Positions 32,123 through 40,419 of a stretch of 64,000 nt of DNA are shown one piece after another. Every line of letters begins with the position of its first letter. Position 1 is the stretch's first letter. The translations under genes were made by a program, and so were the position numbers. Below the pieces are notes generated by a model. The model saw nothing but the letters and a program-made list of their open reading frames with translations, ran no database searches and was not told the DNA's origin. The stretch comes from Nocardia jinanensis (GTDB lineage Bacteria > Actinomycetota > Actinomycetes > Mycobacteriales > Mycobacteriaceae), in contig NZ_BMMH01000009.1 in the NCBI RefSeq assembly GCF_014645735.1, forward strand, positions 186,001 to 250,000, written 5' to 3'.

Positions 32123-32473
32123 TCATACCGGCCTCATCCAGCTGGTCCGGCCGGTATCGGCATCGTCCATCCGGTCCAGTTCGTCGACCGCCTGCTGCCG
32201 GGTGGGCAGTCCGAGCCGGTCCAGGATCTCGGCGGGCATCCCGTTCTCCGCGAGCATTTCCCGGCGCTTGGCCTTGGCGGCGATGGTGGAACGGCGGGTC
32301 AGGCGCAGGATCTCGTCGGCGAGAGCCTGTGCGCCGTAACGGTATTCACTTCGTTCGAATTTGATCTCCACCGGCATGCCCTGGTCGGTGGCGCGTACCG
32401 ACAGGGTGCCGGCCCGATTGCGGCTCGCCGCCATCGTGACATTCGGCACCTCGGGAACCTGCTGCTCACTCAT
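32123..32473 (-). CDS. Second small YbaB-like protein of the cassette
   Basis: 116 residues. The core AGTLSVRATDQGMPVEIKFE followed by SEYRYGAQALADEILRLTRR resembles the strand-strand-helix end of YbaB/EbfC proteins, then there is a helical tail ending SWMRPV. ATG 32473 (MSEQQ) is preferred over an upstream in-frame start at 32485 by composition only. It lies between the NlpC/P60 gene (67 bp) and the YbaB gene (58 bp). The function is not established; a chaperone or adaptor for the secreted partners is an inference from context. Confidence 0.6.
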   Translation of the reverse strand: MSEQQVPEVPNVTMAASRNRAGTLSVRATDQGMPVEIKFERSEYRYGAQALADEILRLTRRSTIAAKAKRREMLAENGMPAEILDRLGLPTRQQAVDELDRMDDADTGRTSWMRPV

Positions 32474-32540
32474 AATTCTGTCCACTCGTCATGATCGGAT
32501 GTCCGCGCCCCCGGAACGGGTGCCCTCTGCTGCGTGCGTT

Positions 32541-33635
32541 TCATTCCGTGGGCCGGTAGAACCCGAGGAATTCCATCCCGCTGTTCTCCGTCCGAACCGA
32601 ACTGATCTGCACCGGATCACCGGCCTCGATCAACTGCCCGTTGCCGATCACCATCGCCACGTGGCCGTCCCATACCGCCAGATCGCCCGGAGCGAGGTCA
32701 CCGGGCGACACCGGGGTGGCCCCATTGGCCTGCTCGTGGGCCAGCCGGGGGATCTCCACACCGGCCTCGCCGTAGGCGTATTTGGTCATACCGCTGCAGT
32801 CCAGCCCGGAGCCCGGGGTGTTGCCACCCCAGACATACGGTGTGCCCAGGGTGCCCAGCGCCGACTTGACCGCGGTGGCAGCCTTCTCGTTCGGTGCCTC
32901 CACCACGCTGCCGTCCGGCAGGGTGACCTTCACACCTTCGCCCTCGGCGGTGGCACCCGCTGCGGTGGTCGTCTTCTTGGGGGTCCCGGAGCTGGTGGTG
33001 GAGCCGCTGGGGCTCGACGACATGGCGGTGCTCATCATCGAGCCGGCCACTCCGGCCGCATTGCTCAGGCCCGAGGCCACGGTGGAAACGGCCTGGGTAC
33101 TCACCGGCGCGGTACTCGCCGCCGACGGGGTGGTCGGTGGCGGGGTGAGTTCGTTCATCGATGCGGTCTGGGTCTGCAAGTCGTTCTGTACCCGGCCCAC
33201 GACGCCCAACGCTTGGCCCAGATGGTCGATCGCGGACCCCACCAGCAGCGATATACCCGCCGGGGTACCCAGGGCGGGTGCCGCCGCGGCGGCGGTGTTC
33301 ACGAACGACTGCGCGATGGCGGTCAGGTCTTTGTTGCCGGTCTCCACATGAGCCGCGGCCTGGCCCATCACCGTCGCCATCTCGTTGCCGCGATCGGAGA
33401 TGGTCGCGGCAGACGTCTGGACGCGCAACGCCTTGGAGGTCGCGGCGTCCGCGCCGGTGCCGTCCCAGGCGGTGTTCATCTGGTTGATTCCGTTGCGGCC
33501 CAGCGAGTGGACCTGATCGATGGCCGTGGACGCGGCGCGTAGCGCGTCGCCGGGGCCCCCGGTGGCCAGCGCGCCGGTGCCGAAACTGGCGAGTAGATCG
33601 AAAATCGGCTTGGCCAGCGTATTGATATCGATCAC
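32541..33635 (-). CDS. NlpC/P60 peptidase with ESX-like N-terminal domain
   Basis: Predicted peptidoglycan endopeptidase, 364 residues. Residues 1-200 are alanine-rich helices resembling WXG100/ESX secreted proteins (MNTAWDGTGADAATSK gives the W-x-G turn at about 60). A Thr/Pro/Ser linker follows, and the C-terminal 120 residues are NlpC/P60: VWGGNTPGSGLDCSGMTKYA (nucleophile Cys), then DGHVAMVIGNG (His). There is no Sec signal peptide, so export through a type VII system is the likely route. GTG 33635 lies 4 bp after the stop of the EspC-like gene; a GTG at 33656 is an alternative. Confidence 0.8.
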   Translation of the reverse strand: MIDINTLAKPIFDLLASFGTGALATGGPGDALRAASTAIDQVHSLGRNGINQMNTAWDGTGADAATSKALRVQTSAATISDRGNEMATVMGQAAAHVETGNKDLTAIAQSFVNTAAAAAPALGTPAGISLLVGSAIDHLGQALGVVGRVQNDLQTQTASMNELTPPPTTPSAASTAPVSTQAVSTVASGLSNAAGVAGSMMSTAMSSSPSGSTTSSGTPKKTTTAAGATAEGEGVKVTLPDGSVVEAPNEKAATAVKSALGTLGTPYVWGGNTPGSGLDCSGMTKYAYGEAGVEIPRLAHEQANGATPVSPGDLAPGDLAVWDGHVAMVIGNGQLIEAGDPVQISSVRTENSGMEFLGFYRPTE

Positions 33636-33639
33636 CGGG

Positions 33640-33954
33640 TCACTCCCCGGCGGCACCGCGCAGGGCGGCCGCGTTGCTGGTATCGGCCTCGGCGTAACTC
33701 ACCGCGGCCACGCCCGCCGCTCCGCTCATCGTGCCCAGAACCGCGGACAATTGGCCGATCGTCGCCATATGACCGGCGTGCGCGGACGCGTACGCCGCCA
33801 GGAAATCGCCACCGATCAACCCGAAGATCGGCCCCAGGATCGTGGGCGCCGCACCCGATGCCCCGGTCCCCGCCGCGGCGAGTTCGGCGGCCATCACCCC
33901 GGCGGTGGTGCCGTAGGCCGCGATGCCCTGGGCATCGGCTGAGATGTTCACCAT
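33640..33954 (-). CDS. EspC-like type VII secretion target
   Basis: A 104-residue Ala/Gly-rich helical protein: MVNISADAQGIAAYGTTAGV, a glycine-rich hydrophobic middle, then a helix with HAGHMATIGQLSAVLGTMSG. Size and composition match the ESX-1 secretion-associated EspC family seen as partners of WXG100 or NlpC proteins in Nocardia. The start is ambiguous (33954 with GGGGGAACC upstream, or 33969). First gene of the cassette; no ESX machinery gene (EccC, EccD, MycP) lies in the window. Confidence 0.6.
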   Translation of the reverse strand: MVNISADAQGIAAYGTTAGVMAAELAAAGTGASGAAPTILGPIFGLIGGDFLAAYASAHAGHMATIGQLSAVLGTMSGAAGVAAVSYAEADTSNAAALRGAAGE

Positions 33955-34105
33955 CAGAGGTTCCCCCATCGACTTCGTTAACGGGCAGAGTATGTCATCC
34001 ACCGGTTTCGACGCATCGGCTTCCCGCACGGTTCCCCGAAAACCGAACCCGTGGAAACTCGCGGCGAGGCCACCCCGCTCGCCCCTTCGACTTTATCGTT
34101 CCCTC

Positions 34106-34729
34106 ATGCGCACGCACACGCTGGATCATCCGCTCGTGGCGATACTGCTCACCACGCTCCGCGACGAACACACACCCGATCCCGCCTTCCGGGCCGCCCT
34201 GCGGGATCTGTCCAGACTCCTGGTCTACGAGGCGCTGCGCGACGCTCCCGTGGAACATTTCGACATCACCACCCCGGTCGCGGCCACCCTGGGTGTGCGG
34301 CTGGCCCGGCCGCCGCTGCTGGTACCGGTGCTGCGGGCCGGACTCGGCATGGTCGGCGCGGCCACCGATCTGATCCCCGACTCGCAGGTGGGGTTCGTCG
34401 GTGTCGCCCGTAACGAGGAGACCCACCGGCCGGTGCCGTATCTGCAGTCATTGCCCGACGATCTCTCGGCGACGCCCGTCATGGTCCTGGACCCGATGCT
34501 GGCCACCGGCGGATCCATGTTGCACACACTGGGTCTGCTGGCCGACCGCGGCGCGCTCGACATCACCGCCGTCTGCGTGGTGGCGGCTCCGGAAGGGATA
34601 GCGGCACTGGCGGGTTCGGGTTATCCGGTCCGGCTGGTGACAGCCGTGATCGACGACCGGCTCAACGACGACGCCTATATCGTGCCCGGGCTCGGAGACG
34701 CCGGGGACCGGCAGTTCGGGCCACGCTGA
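34106..34729 (+). CDS. upp: Uracil phosphoribosyltransferase
   Basis: Salvage enzyme making UMP from uracil and PRPP, 207 residues. Family signatures are VPVLRAGLGMVGAATDLIPD (about 74-93), the 5-phosphate loop VMVLDPMLATGGSMLHTL (about 128-145) and a C-terminal IVPGLGDAGDRQFG with the uracil-binding region. ATG 34106 is the family start (MRTHTLDHPLV); the open frame upstream is not homologous. It is convergent with the phosphohexomutase gene, 6 bp apart, as in the upp-pmmB neighbourhood of M. tuberculosis. Confidence 0.95.
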   Translation: MRTHTLDHPLVAILLTTLRDEHTPDPAFRAALRDLSRLLVYEALRDAPVEHFDITTPVAATLGVRLARPPLLVPVLRAGLGMVGAATDLIPDSQVGFVGVARNEETHRPVPYLQSLPDDLSATPVMVLDPMLATGGSMLHTLGLLADRGALDITAVCVVAAPEGIAALAGSGYPVRLVTAVIDDRLNDDAYIVPGLGDAGDRQFGPR

Positions 34730-34735
34730 ACTCGT

Positions 34736-36235
34736 TCAGCCGGCCAGTGTGCGGCAGTAGGCGCGCAGCTCCGAAAGCTGCTCCCGCGCGGTATCGCGGC
34801 CGGTTCGCAACCCGGCGGGACCGGACACCCGGTGGACCACCTCCAGATAGCATTTGAGTTTCGGTTCGGTGCCCGAGGGCCGGACGACCATGCGCACTCC
34901 GTCACCGGTGAACACCAGTGCGTCGGTACGCATCCGGCCTCGCGACGCCGACATATCGGTGTATTCGACCGCGGTTCCGGCCAGTGTCCGCGGTGGTGCG
35001 GCACGCAACGCGTTCACCACCTCGGCGGCCGCCCGCTGGTCCGGCAGGCGTAGCGAGACCTGATCGCCGGCGTGCACCCCGAATTCGACCGCCAGATCGT
35101 CGAGTTCGTCGTACAGGGTGCGACCGCTGGCGCGCAGGCGCGCCACCAGATCCGCGGCCAGGACAGCCGCGGAGATTCCGTCTTTGTCGCGGACGGTGGC
35201 CGGGTCCACGCAGTGGCCGATGGCCTCCTCGTACGCGTACACCAGTCCGTCGCCCGCGCGGGCCAGCCATTTGAACCCGGTGAGGGTTTCGGCGTAGCGG
35301 GCGCCTCGCGCCGGAGCCAGCCGCGACAGCAGCCGCGACGAGACGATCGTGGTGGCGACCAGCGCGTCCGGCGCGGCGGTGCGCAGCACATCGTCGGCCA
35401 GTAGCACCCCGGTTTCGTCACCGCGCAGCATCCGCCAGCCGTCCGGTGTGGGTACGCCCAGCGCGCAGCGGTCCGCGTCGGGATCCACCGCGATCGCGAG
35501 ATCGGCATCCACCCGCTCGGCCAGCCGCAACAGCAGATCCGCCGCCCCCGGTTCCTCGGGATTCGGGAAAGCCACCGTCGGGAAATCGGGGTCGGGCGCG
35601 AATTGTTCGGCCACCGCGTGGATATCGGTGAACCCGGCCGACTCGAGCGCGTGCACGGCGGTGGCGCCACCGACCCCGTGCATCGGTGTGAAAGCGATAC
35701 GGATCCCGGCTCGTTCCCCGTCACCGCCGATGAGGCGCGGCAATTGCGCGACCCGCGCCAGGTAGTGCGATAGAACTTCGCTGCCCGACGTGGCCACCGG
35801 GTTCCGGTCGATCGGTTCGGTGACCGCTGCAATCCGCTGTTCGATCTCGGTATCGGCGGGTGGTGCGAGCTGGGTGCCGCCGTCCACGAACACCTTGTAG
35901 CCGTTATCGCCCGGCGGATTGTGGGACGCGGTGATCTGAACGCCCGCTACCGCGCCGGATTCGCGTACGGCGAAGGCTGTCACCGGGGTCGGCAGTGGTT
36001 CGGGCAGCCGGGCCACGGCGAAGCCGGCCGCGGCCAGCACCTCGGCGGTGACTTCGGCGAACTCCGCCGACCCGTGCCGGGCGTCCCGGCCGACCACCAC
36101 CCGGCCGCCGCCGAGACAGCGGTCCCGCAGCCAGACCGCGAGCCCGGCCGTGGCCCGGGCCACGGTGGTCTCGTTCATTCCGTCCGGCCCGGGAGCCAGT
36201 GGCCCGCGCAATCCCGCTGTGCCGAAGGTCAGCAT
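34736..36235 (-). CDS. Phosphomannomutase/phosphoglucomutase, PmmB type
   Basis: Alpha-D-phosphohexomutase of 499 residues. The active-site phosphoserine loop is GVQITASHNPPGDNGYKV (about 97-114), the metal loop DPDADRCALG is present, the sugar-binding loop appears as YAYEEAIGHCVD, and the phosphate-binding loop is VRPSGTEPKLKCYLEV. The protein begins at LTFGTAGLRGPLAPGPDGMN, whereas PmmB relatives carry roughly 35 residues before this; here the ATG directly follows the stop codon of the purine nucleoside phosphorylase gene (TAGATG), leaving no room. A coupled operon with that gene is clear, and the product may serve (deoxy)ribose 1-phosphate as well as hexose phosphates. Confidence 0.9.
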   Translation of the reverse strand: MLTFGTAGLRGPLAPGPDGMNETTVARATAGLAVWLRDRCLGGGRVVVGRDARHGSAEFAEVTAEVLAAAGFAVARLPEPLPTPVTAFAVRESGAVAGVQITASHNPPGDNGYKVFVDGGTQLAPPADTEIEQRIAAVTEPIDRNPVATSGSEVLSHYLARVAQLPRLIGGDGERAGIRIAFTPMHGVGGATAVHALESAGFTDIHAVAEQFAPDPDFPTVAFPNPEEPGAADLLLRLAERVDADLAIAVDPDADRCALGVPTPDGWRMLRGDETGVLLADDVLRTAAPDALVATTIVSSRLLSRLAPARGARYAETLTGFKWLARAGDGLVYAYEEAIGHCVDPATVRDKDGISAAVLAADLVARLRASGRTLYDELDDLAVEFGVHAGDQVSLRLPDQRAAAEVVNALRAAPPRTLAGTAVEYTDMSASRGRMRTDALVFTGDGVRMVVRPSGTEPKLKCYLEVVHRVSGPAGLRTGRDTAREQLSELRAYCRTLAG

Positions 36236-37015
36236 CTACAGCTGCTCCAGCAGGCCGCGCAGCAGTTTGCCCAGACGCGGCGCGGCCGCGCGCCCCTCGG
36301 CCAGTACCTCGGCGTGGGTGAGCGGCGCCCCGGTGACCCCGGCCGCCAGATTGGTCACCAGTGAGATCCCGAGCAACCTGACTCCCAGAGCGCGCGCGGC
36401 GATGGCCTCGAGCACCGTCGACATCCCCACCAGATCGGCGCCGATCGTGGCCAGCATGCGGATCTCGGCGGGGGTCTCGTACTGCGGTCCGGTGAGTCCG
36501 GCGTACACGCCCTCGGTGAGGTCGGGGTCGACGCGGTGGGCGAGATGGCGCAGCTCCGGATCCCAGGCATCGACCATATCGACGAACGAGGCCCCGGTCA
36601 GCGGAGTCGTCCCGGTGAGATTCAGGTGATCCCGCACCAGCACCGCCTCACCGACCCGCAGACCCGGCCGGATACCGCCGGCCGCATTGGTGAGGATCAC
36701 CGTCTCCGCGCCCGCCGCCACCGCGGTACGCAACGGATGCACAACCTCCTCGGCGGAATGACCTTCGTACAGGTGCTGTCGCCCCATCAGAACCAGGGTG
36801 TCGGTACCGCCGACCGATACCGAGACCACCCGCCCGATATGGCCCTGCGCGGTCGGTGCGGCGAACCCGGGTAACTCCGGCATCGGGATCTCGGCGTTCG
36901 GGGTCCCGAGTTCGGCGACGGCGTCCTGCCACCCCGAACCCAGCACCACTGCGACCCGGTGTCGATCCACCGACGACCGGGCCGCGATCTCCTCGGCGGC
37001 CTCTTCGGCAAGCAT
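36236..37015 (-). CDS. Purine nucleoside phosphorylase
   Basis: Trimeric class I PNP converting inosine or guanosine plus phosphate to base and ribose 1-phosphate, 259 residues. The phosphate-binding VAVVLGSGWQDAV (about 20-32), GRQHLYEGHSAEEVVHPLRT, the Asn/Gly strand ILTNAAGGIRPGL, the Met/Tyr region YAGLTGPQYETPAEIRML and LVGMSTVLEAIAA are all family signatures. ATG 37015 gives the expected N terminus; the frame open to 37621 is antisense to the enoyl-CoA hydratase gene. It is divergent from that gene (114 bp) and the first gene of the pair with the phosphohexomutase. Confidence 0.94.
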   Translation of the reverse strand: MLAEEAAEEIAARSSVDRHRVAVVLGSGWQDAVAELGTPNAEIPMPELPGFAAPTAQGHIGRVVSVSVGGTDTLVLMGRQHLYEGHSAEEVVHPLRTAVAAGAETVILTNAAGGIRPGLRVGEAVLVRDHLNLTGTTPLTGASFVDMVDAWDPELRHLAHRVDPDLTEGVYAGLTGPQYETPAEIRMLATIGADLVGMSTVLEAIAARALGVRLLGISLVTNLAAGVTGAPLTHAEVLAEGRAAAPRLGKLLRGLLEQL

Positions 37016-37129
37016 GGCGGTCAGTGTATGGCCTCGCGCACCGCCGGCCCGCCCGAACCGCCTGCGCCGGTCGGGGCTCCGGCGCCCACCGGCGCCCACT
37101 CGCCGGCCCGTAGCCGATACGCTGCACAG

Positions 37130-37834
37130 ATGCCGTACCTGGAACGTGATGGGAACGTTTTCGTGCTGTCGCTGGGCAATGAGGGCCAGACCGACAGCGA
37201 GAACCGCTTCAGCCACGAGTGGATAGACGAGACGCATGCGCTGCTGGACACGGTGGCCGCCAGTGAGGGGCCCGCCGCGCTGGTCACCACGGCCACCGGG
37301 AAGTTCTTCAGCAACGGGCTCGACACCGACTGGCTGTTCGCGAATCTCGACCGGATGCACGGCTACCTCGACCGCGTGCACAGCGTATTCAGCCGGATCC
37401 TGGCCTTCGGGCTGCCCACCGTCGCCGCCGTCAACGGCCACGCGTTCGGCGCCGGGGCCATGCTCGCGACCTCGCACGACTTCCGGGTGATGCGCGCCGA
37501 TCGGGGATTCTGGTGCCTGCCCGAGGTGCATCTGGGGATGCCGTTCACCGTCGGGATGAACGCCCTGCTCAGCAGCCGGTTGACCAACCAGGTGGCGCTC
37601 ACCGCGATGACCACCGGGCACCGTTTCGGCGCAGCGGAAGCGCTCGCGTCGGGGATCGTCGACGATATCGCCGACGCCGAGGTGTTACGCGCCGCCGCGG
37701 TGGAGCGGGCCGCGGGGCTGGCCGCCAACCGGACACCCAGCCTGCCCGCCATCAAACGTTCTCTGCACGCCACGGCCCTGTCCGGGCTGGCGGTGCCCAC
37801 CACTCCCGATAACCTGGCATTCGCCTCGAACTAG
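37130..37834 (+). CDS. Enoyl-CoA hydratase/isomerase family protein
   Basis: Crotonase-fold protein of 234 residues, near the short end for the family. The oxyanion-hole strands are visible: AALVTTATGKFFSNGLDTDW (about 50-69) and TVAAVNGHAFGAGAMLATSHD (about 101-121). The usual acidic residues of classical hydratases are not evident (FRVMRADRGFWCLPEVHLGM has one Glu), so it may be an enoyl-CoA isomerase (ECI type). ATG 37130 lacks a clear ribosome-binding site. No other fatty-acid gene is adjacent. Confidence 0.85.
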   Translation: MPYLERDGNVFVLSLGNEGQTDSENRFSHEWIDETHALLDTVAASEGPAALVTTATGKFFSNGLDTDWLFANLDRMHGYLDRVHSVFSRILAFGLPTVAAVNGHAFGAGAMLATSHDFRVMRADRGFWCLPEVHLGMPFTVGMNALLSSRLTNQVALTAMTTGHRFGAAEALASGIVDDIADAEVLRAAAVERAAGLAANRTPSLPAIKRSLHATALSGLAVPTTPDNLAFASN

Positions 37835-38080
37835 CGTCGAACGAGCCCGCCGGGCAGCGGCCGGAACGTGTCCGCCCCGCCCGATGCGCGAGTGCGGCGC
37901 GGATGCCGTCGCGCACGGATCCGGCCGCGGTGCGAAACTGGAGGATACGGCTGTTCCCCGGGGGATAGCGGAACCGCCGGTATGTACCGCGGCCTCGGTC
38001 GCGGACGATACGTGTACGGATGCCCCGTACACGTGCGGAAGTGGTTCACAGCTGCTCGTTCTACGACAGGAGGACATTCG

Positions 38081-39277
38081 GTGAGCACAACCGGCCGTAC
38101 GGTGCGAGACGGACAGGACGCGGTGACGGCGTGGCTGGCCGAGCACACGGTCGATCTCGTTCAATGGCGCAGGCACATCCACGCCAACCCGGAGTTGTCC
38201 CGCACCGAGTTCGCGACCACCGAATTCGTCGGCACCTGGCTGACGAAGGCCGGGCTCTCGTTCCGGGTGCTGCCGACCGGTACCGGCCTGATCTGCGATA
38301 TCGGTCCCGAGAATGTGCCGCGTATCGCGTTACGCGCCGATATGGACGCGCTGGCGCTCCAGGAGTTCACCGGCCGGCCCTTCGCCTCCACGGTTCCCGG
38401 CGTCTCTCATGCCTGTGGCCACGACGCGCACACCAGCATCCTGCTCGGCACCGCCCTGGCTCTGGCCGACCTCGACCTGCCGGTAGGTGTGCGGCTGATC
38501 TTCCAGCACGCCGAGGAGGTCATGCCCGGAGGTGCCATCGATATGGTCGCCAATGGTGCCGTGAGCGGCGTGGACCGGGTGTTCGCCCTGCACTGTGACC
38601 CTCGTCTGGAAGCCGGACGCGTGGGTATCCGGGTGGGTGCCATCACCTCCGCCGCCGATACTGTCGAACTGGTCCTGGACTCACCCGGCGGGCATACCTC
38701 GCGACCGCACCTCACCAGCGACCTCGTCTACGCCATCGGCACGGTCATCACCGGCCTGCCCGGCCTGCTCACCCGCCGCATCGACCCGCGCACCAGCACG
38801 GTCATGGTGTGGGGAGCGGTCAGCGCCGGTAAAGCACCCAACGCGATCCCGCAGACCGGCATGCTCACCGGCACCGTCCGCACCGGCGACCACGCCACCT
38901 GGGCGCTGCTCGAACCGATGGTGCGCGAAATCGTCGACGGCCTGCTCGCCCCCACAGGCGTGCGCTACCAGCTCGACTACCGCCGCGGCGTGCCACCGGT
39001 GGTCAACGACGAACAATCGGTCCGCATGTTCAGCGACGCGGTACGTGCCATCGGCCCCGACGCCCTCGCCGACACCCCCCAGTCCGGCGGCGGCGAAGAT
39101 TTCTCGTGGTATCTGGAGGAAGTGCCGGGTGCTATGGCCCGGCTCGGTGTCTGGTCCGGCGAGGGCCCGCAGCTGGACCTGCACCAGCCGACGTTCGATA
39201 TCGACGAGCGAGCGCTGCCGGTGGGGGTGCGGACGCTGACCAATATCGTCCTCCAAGCCGGGCAGGAACTGATCTGA
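38081..39277 (+). CDS. M20-family amidohydrolase (AmiA1/AmiB1 type)
   Basis: Zinc-dependent amidohydrolase of 398 residues in the IAA-amino-acid hydrolase/N-acyl-aminoacylase group. Metal ligands are visible in ALRADMDALAL, HACGHDAHTSILLG (about 107-120), the catalytic LIFQHAEEVMPGGA with Glu-Glu, FALHCDP, and the final His position; a dimerisation domain lies between (GGHTSRPHLTSDLVYAIG). GTG 38081 is selected because AGGAGG sits at 38069-38074. M. tuberculosis has amiB1-amiA1 at this point; only one copy remains here. The physiological substrate is unknown. Confidence 0.9.
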   Translation: MSTTGRTVRDGQDAVTAWLAEHTVDLVQWRRHIHANPELSRTEFATTEFVGTWLTKAGLSFRVLPTGTGLICDIGPENVPRIALRADMDALALQEFTGRPFASTVPGVSHACGHDAHTSILLGTALALADLDLPVGVRLIFQHAEEVMPGGAIDMVANGAVSGVDRVFALHCDPRLEAGRVGIRVGAITSAADTVELVLDSPGGHTSRPHLTSDLVYAIGTVITGLPGLLTRRIDPRTSTVMVWGAVSAGKAPNAIPQTGMLTGTVRTGDHATWALLEPMVREIVDGLLAPTGVRYQLDYRRGVPPVVNDEQSVRMFSDAVRAIGPDALADTPQSGGGEDFSWYLEEVPGAMARLGVWSGEGPQLDLHQPTFDIDERALPVGVRTLTNIVLQAGQELI

Positions 39278-39499
39278 GCTCGGGTCACCCGGTGAGCTGC
39301 GGGAGCGGCTCACCGGGCGACATGATCGCCGGCCCGTAGCGCACTTGCGGAGTCGTGTGCCTACCCGGGCTGATCAAGGTGCGGCACCTCCCGCGATGTG
39401 GGTGCCGAGAGCCGGCGGAGCAAACGGATCGTGCTGGGCTAGCCGTCCCAGGCGTCTCCGGAGAGCACGGCCCCGGCGCCCCCGCACATACCTTCTGTC

Positions 39500-39612
39500 C
39501 ACTCCGGATGGTCCACCTCAGTGGCGGGGCCCGCCCCGGTTCTGGAGCGACGTAGCGAAGGAGTGAAGAACCGGGGTTGACAGGGCCCGCCCGCCCCGCC
39601 GAAGGCGGGGCA
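39500..39612. repeat. Family A repeat, full copy with terminal hairpin
   Basis: Shares with 4735-4876 the order ACTCCGGATGGTC, GCGGGGCCCGCCCCGGTTCT, GGAGCGACGTAGCGAAGGAG and GAAGAACCGGGGTTGA, but with a shorter loop. The terminal hairpin is GCCCCGCC-GAA-GGCGGGGC (39593-39611), 7 bp from the stop of the minus-strand GGCT-like gene. Compared with the first copy, the stem bases differ but stay paired (GCGCCGCC versus GCCCCGCC), a sign of selection on the hairpin. Confidence 0.75.
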
Positions 39613-39618
39613 AATAAC

Positions 39619-40098
39619 TCAGCTGAAGTTGTTTCCCGGGCCTACGTTCCGGCTGTTGCGCGTACGGAGCGCGTGCACGTATTCCTCCGGCGCCCCCGCC
39701 TTCTCGGCGGCGTCGGCCATCACGCCGATATAGCGCGCCGACGGGAGCCCGCCTTCGTACGCGTCGAGGACGTACAGCCAGGCGAGGATCGGGTCGGTAC
39801 CGCTGCCGGGGCTGGGGGTGACACGGAGCCGGATCTTGCGATGGATTCCGAAATCGGAACCCTCCCACCGGTCGAGCCGCTGTTCGTCCTCCGGGGAGAC
39901 GTCGTAGAGCACCACGAAGACCCGGGAGCCGGGTTCTTCCACGACGGTGGCGAGCGGACCTTCCCAGCCGATATCGTCCCCGCTGAACGTGAGGCGCCAG
40001 CCCTCCAGCCAGCCCGTCCCGGACATGGGGGAGTGCGGACAGCGCTCGAGCATCTGGGTCGAATCCATATTGGACCCGTAGGCAGCGTAGATCGGCAC
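39619..40098 (-). CDS. Gamma-glutamylcyclotransferase-like protein (Rv3304 homologue)
   Basis: A 159-residue GGCT/AIG2-fold protein. The N-terminal YAAYGSNMDSTQM holds the YGSN substrate loop, and the catalytic acidic residue is likely in VSPEDEQRLDRWEGSDFGIH. The position next to lpdA matches M. tuberculosis Rv3304. The family cyclises gamma-glutamyl amines to 5-oxoproline; in glutathione-free actinobacteria the substrate is unknown. Its 3' end borders a family A hairpin, and its promoter region is shared with lpdA. Confidence 0.82.
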   Translation of the reverse strand: MPIYAAYGSNMDSTQMLERCPHSPMSGTGWLEGWRLTFSGDDIGWEGPLATVVEEPGSRVFVVLYDVSPEDEQRLDRWEGSDFGIHRKIRLRVTPSPGSGTDPILAWLYVLDAYEGGLPSARYIGVMADAAEKAGAPEEYVHALRTRNSRNVGPGNNFS

Positions 40099-40419
40099 AC
40101 CGGCAGCTTAGTTGTGTGGTCGCTCGCACCGGTACGGGGCGTCGTAAATCGCGTTCCGGGATGTGCTTCGGCCGTGCCGACACGCTGGTGTGGGCGGGCG
40201 CGGGACCCGCACCAGGCGTACCTCCGCCTCCGCTCCGGCCGTGCGCGGTCTGTCGATGGGCTGCGCCCAGCTGCGCCTATCGGGCGTACCTCCGCCTCCG
40301 CTCCGGCCGTGCGCGGACTGTCGATGGGCTGCGCCCAACGGCACCTATTAGGCTGGGTCCGGCGAGTGAAGGCCGCGAAGCTGCCGCGCCGCGCGCGGGT
40401 GATCAGGACAGGGGAATAC
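40099..40419. other. Divergent intergenic region with two family B repeats
   Basis: The 321 bp between the GGCT-like gene and lpdA. The first 115 bp (40099-40214) show nothing definite beyond room for the minus-strand promoter. The rest is two tandem family B copies followed by a 66-bp leader. The lpdA frame is open across part of the leader, but the repeat content makes coding unlikely. Confidence 0.6.
40215..40354 (+). repeat. Two tandem family B repeats upstream of lpdA
   Basis: The copies start at GGCGTACCTCCGCCTCCGCT, 40215 and 40283 (period 68), and are almost identical. The second ends CCTATTAGGCT, giving the -10-like TAGGCT at 40349-40354; the first ends CCTATCGGG and has lost it. 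Both contain the hairpin TGGGCTGCGCCCA. These are the cleanest copies of the family and define its consensus. Confidence 0.75.

Noticed and set aside
37840..38080. Small ORFs between the enoyl-CoA hydratase and the amidohydrolase genes
   Set aside because: Frames are short, cysteine/arginine-rich and lack ribosome-binding sites; the only good site (AGGAGG 38069-38074) serves GTG 38081.
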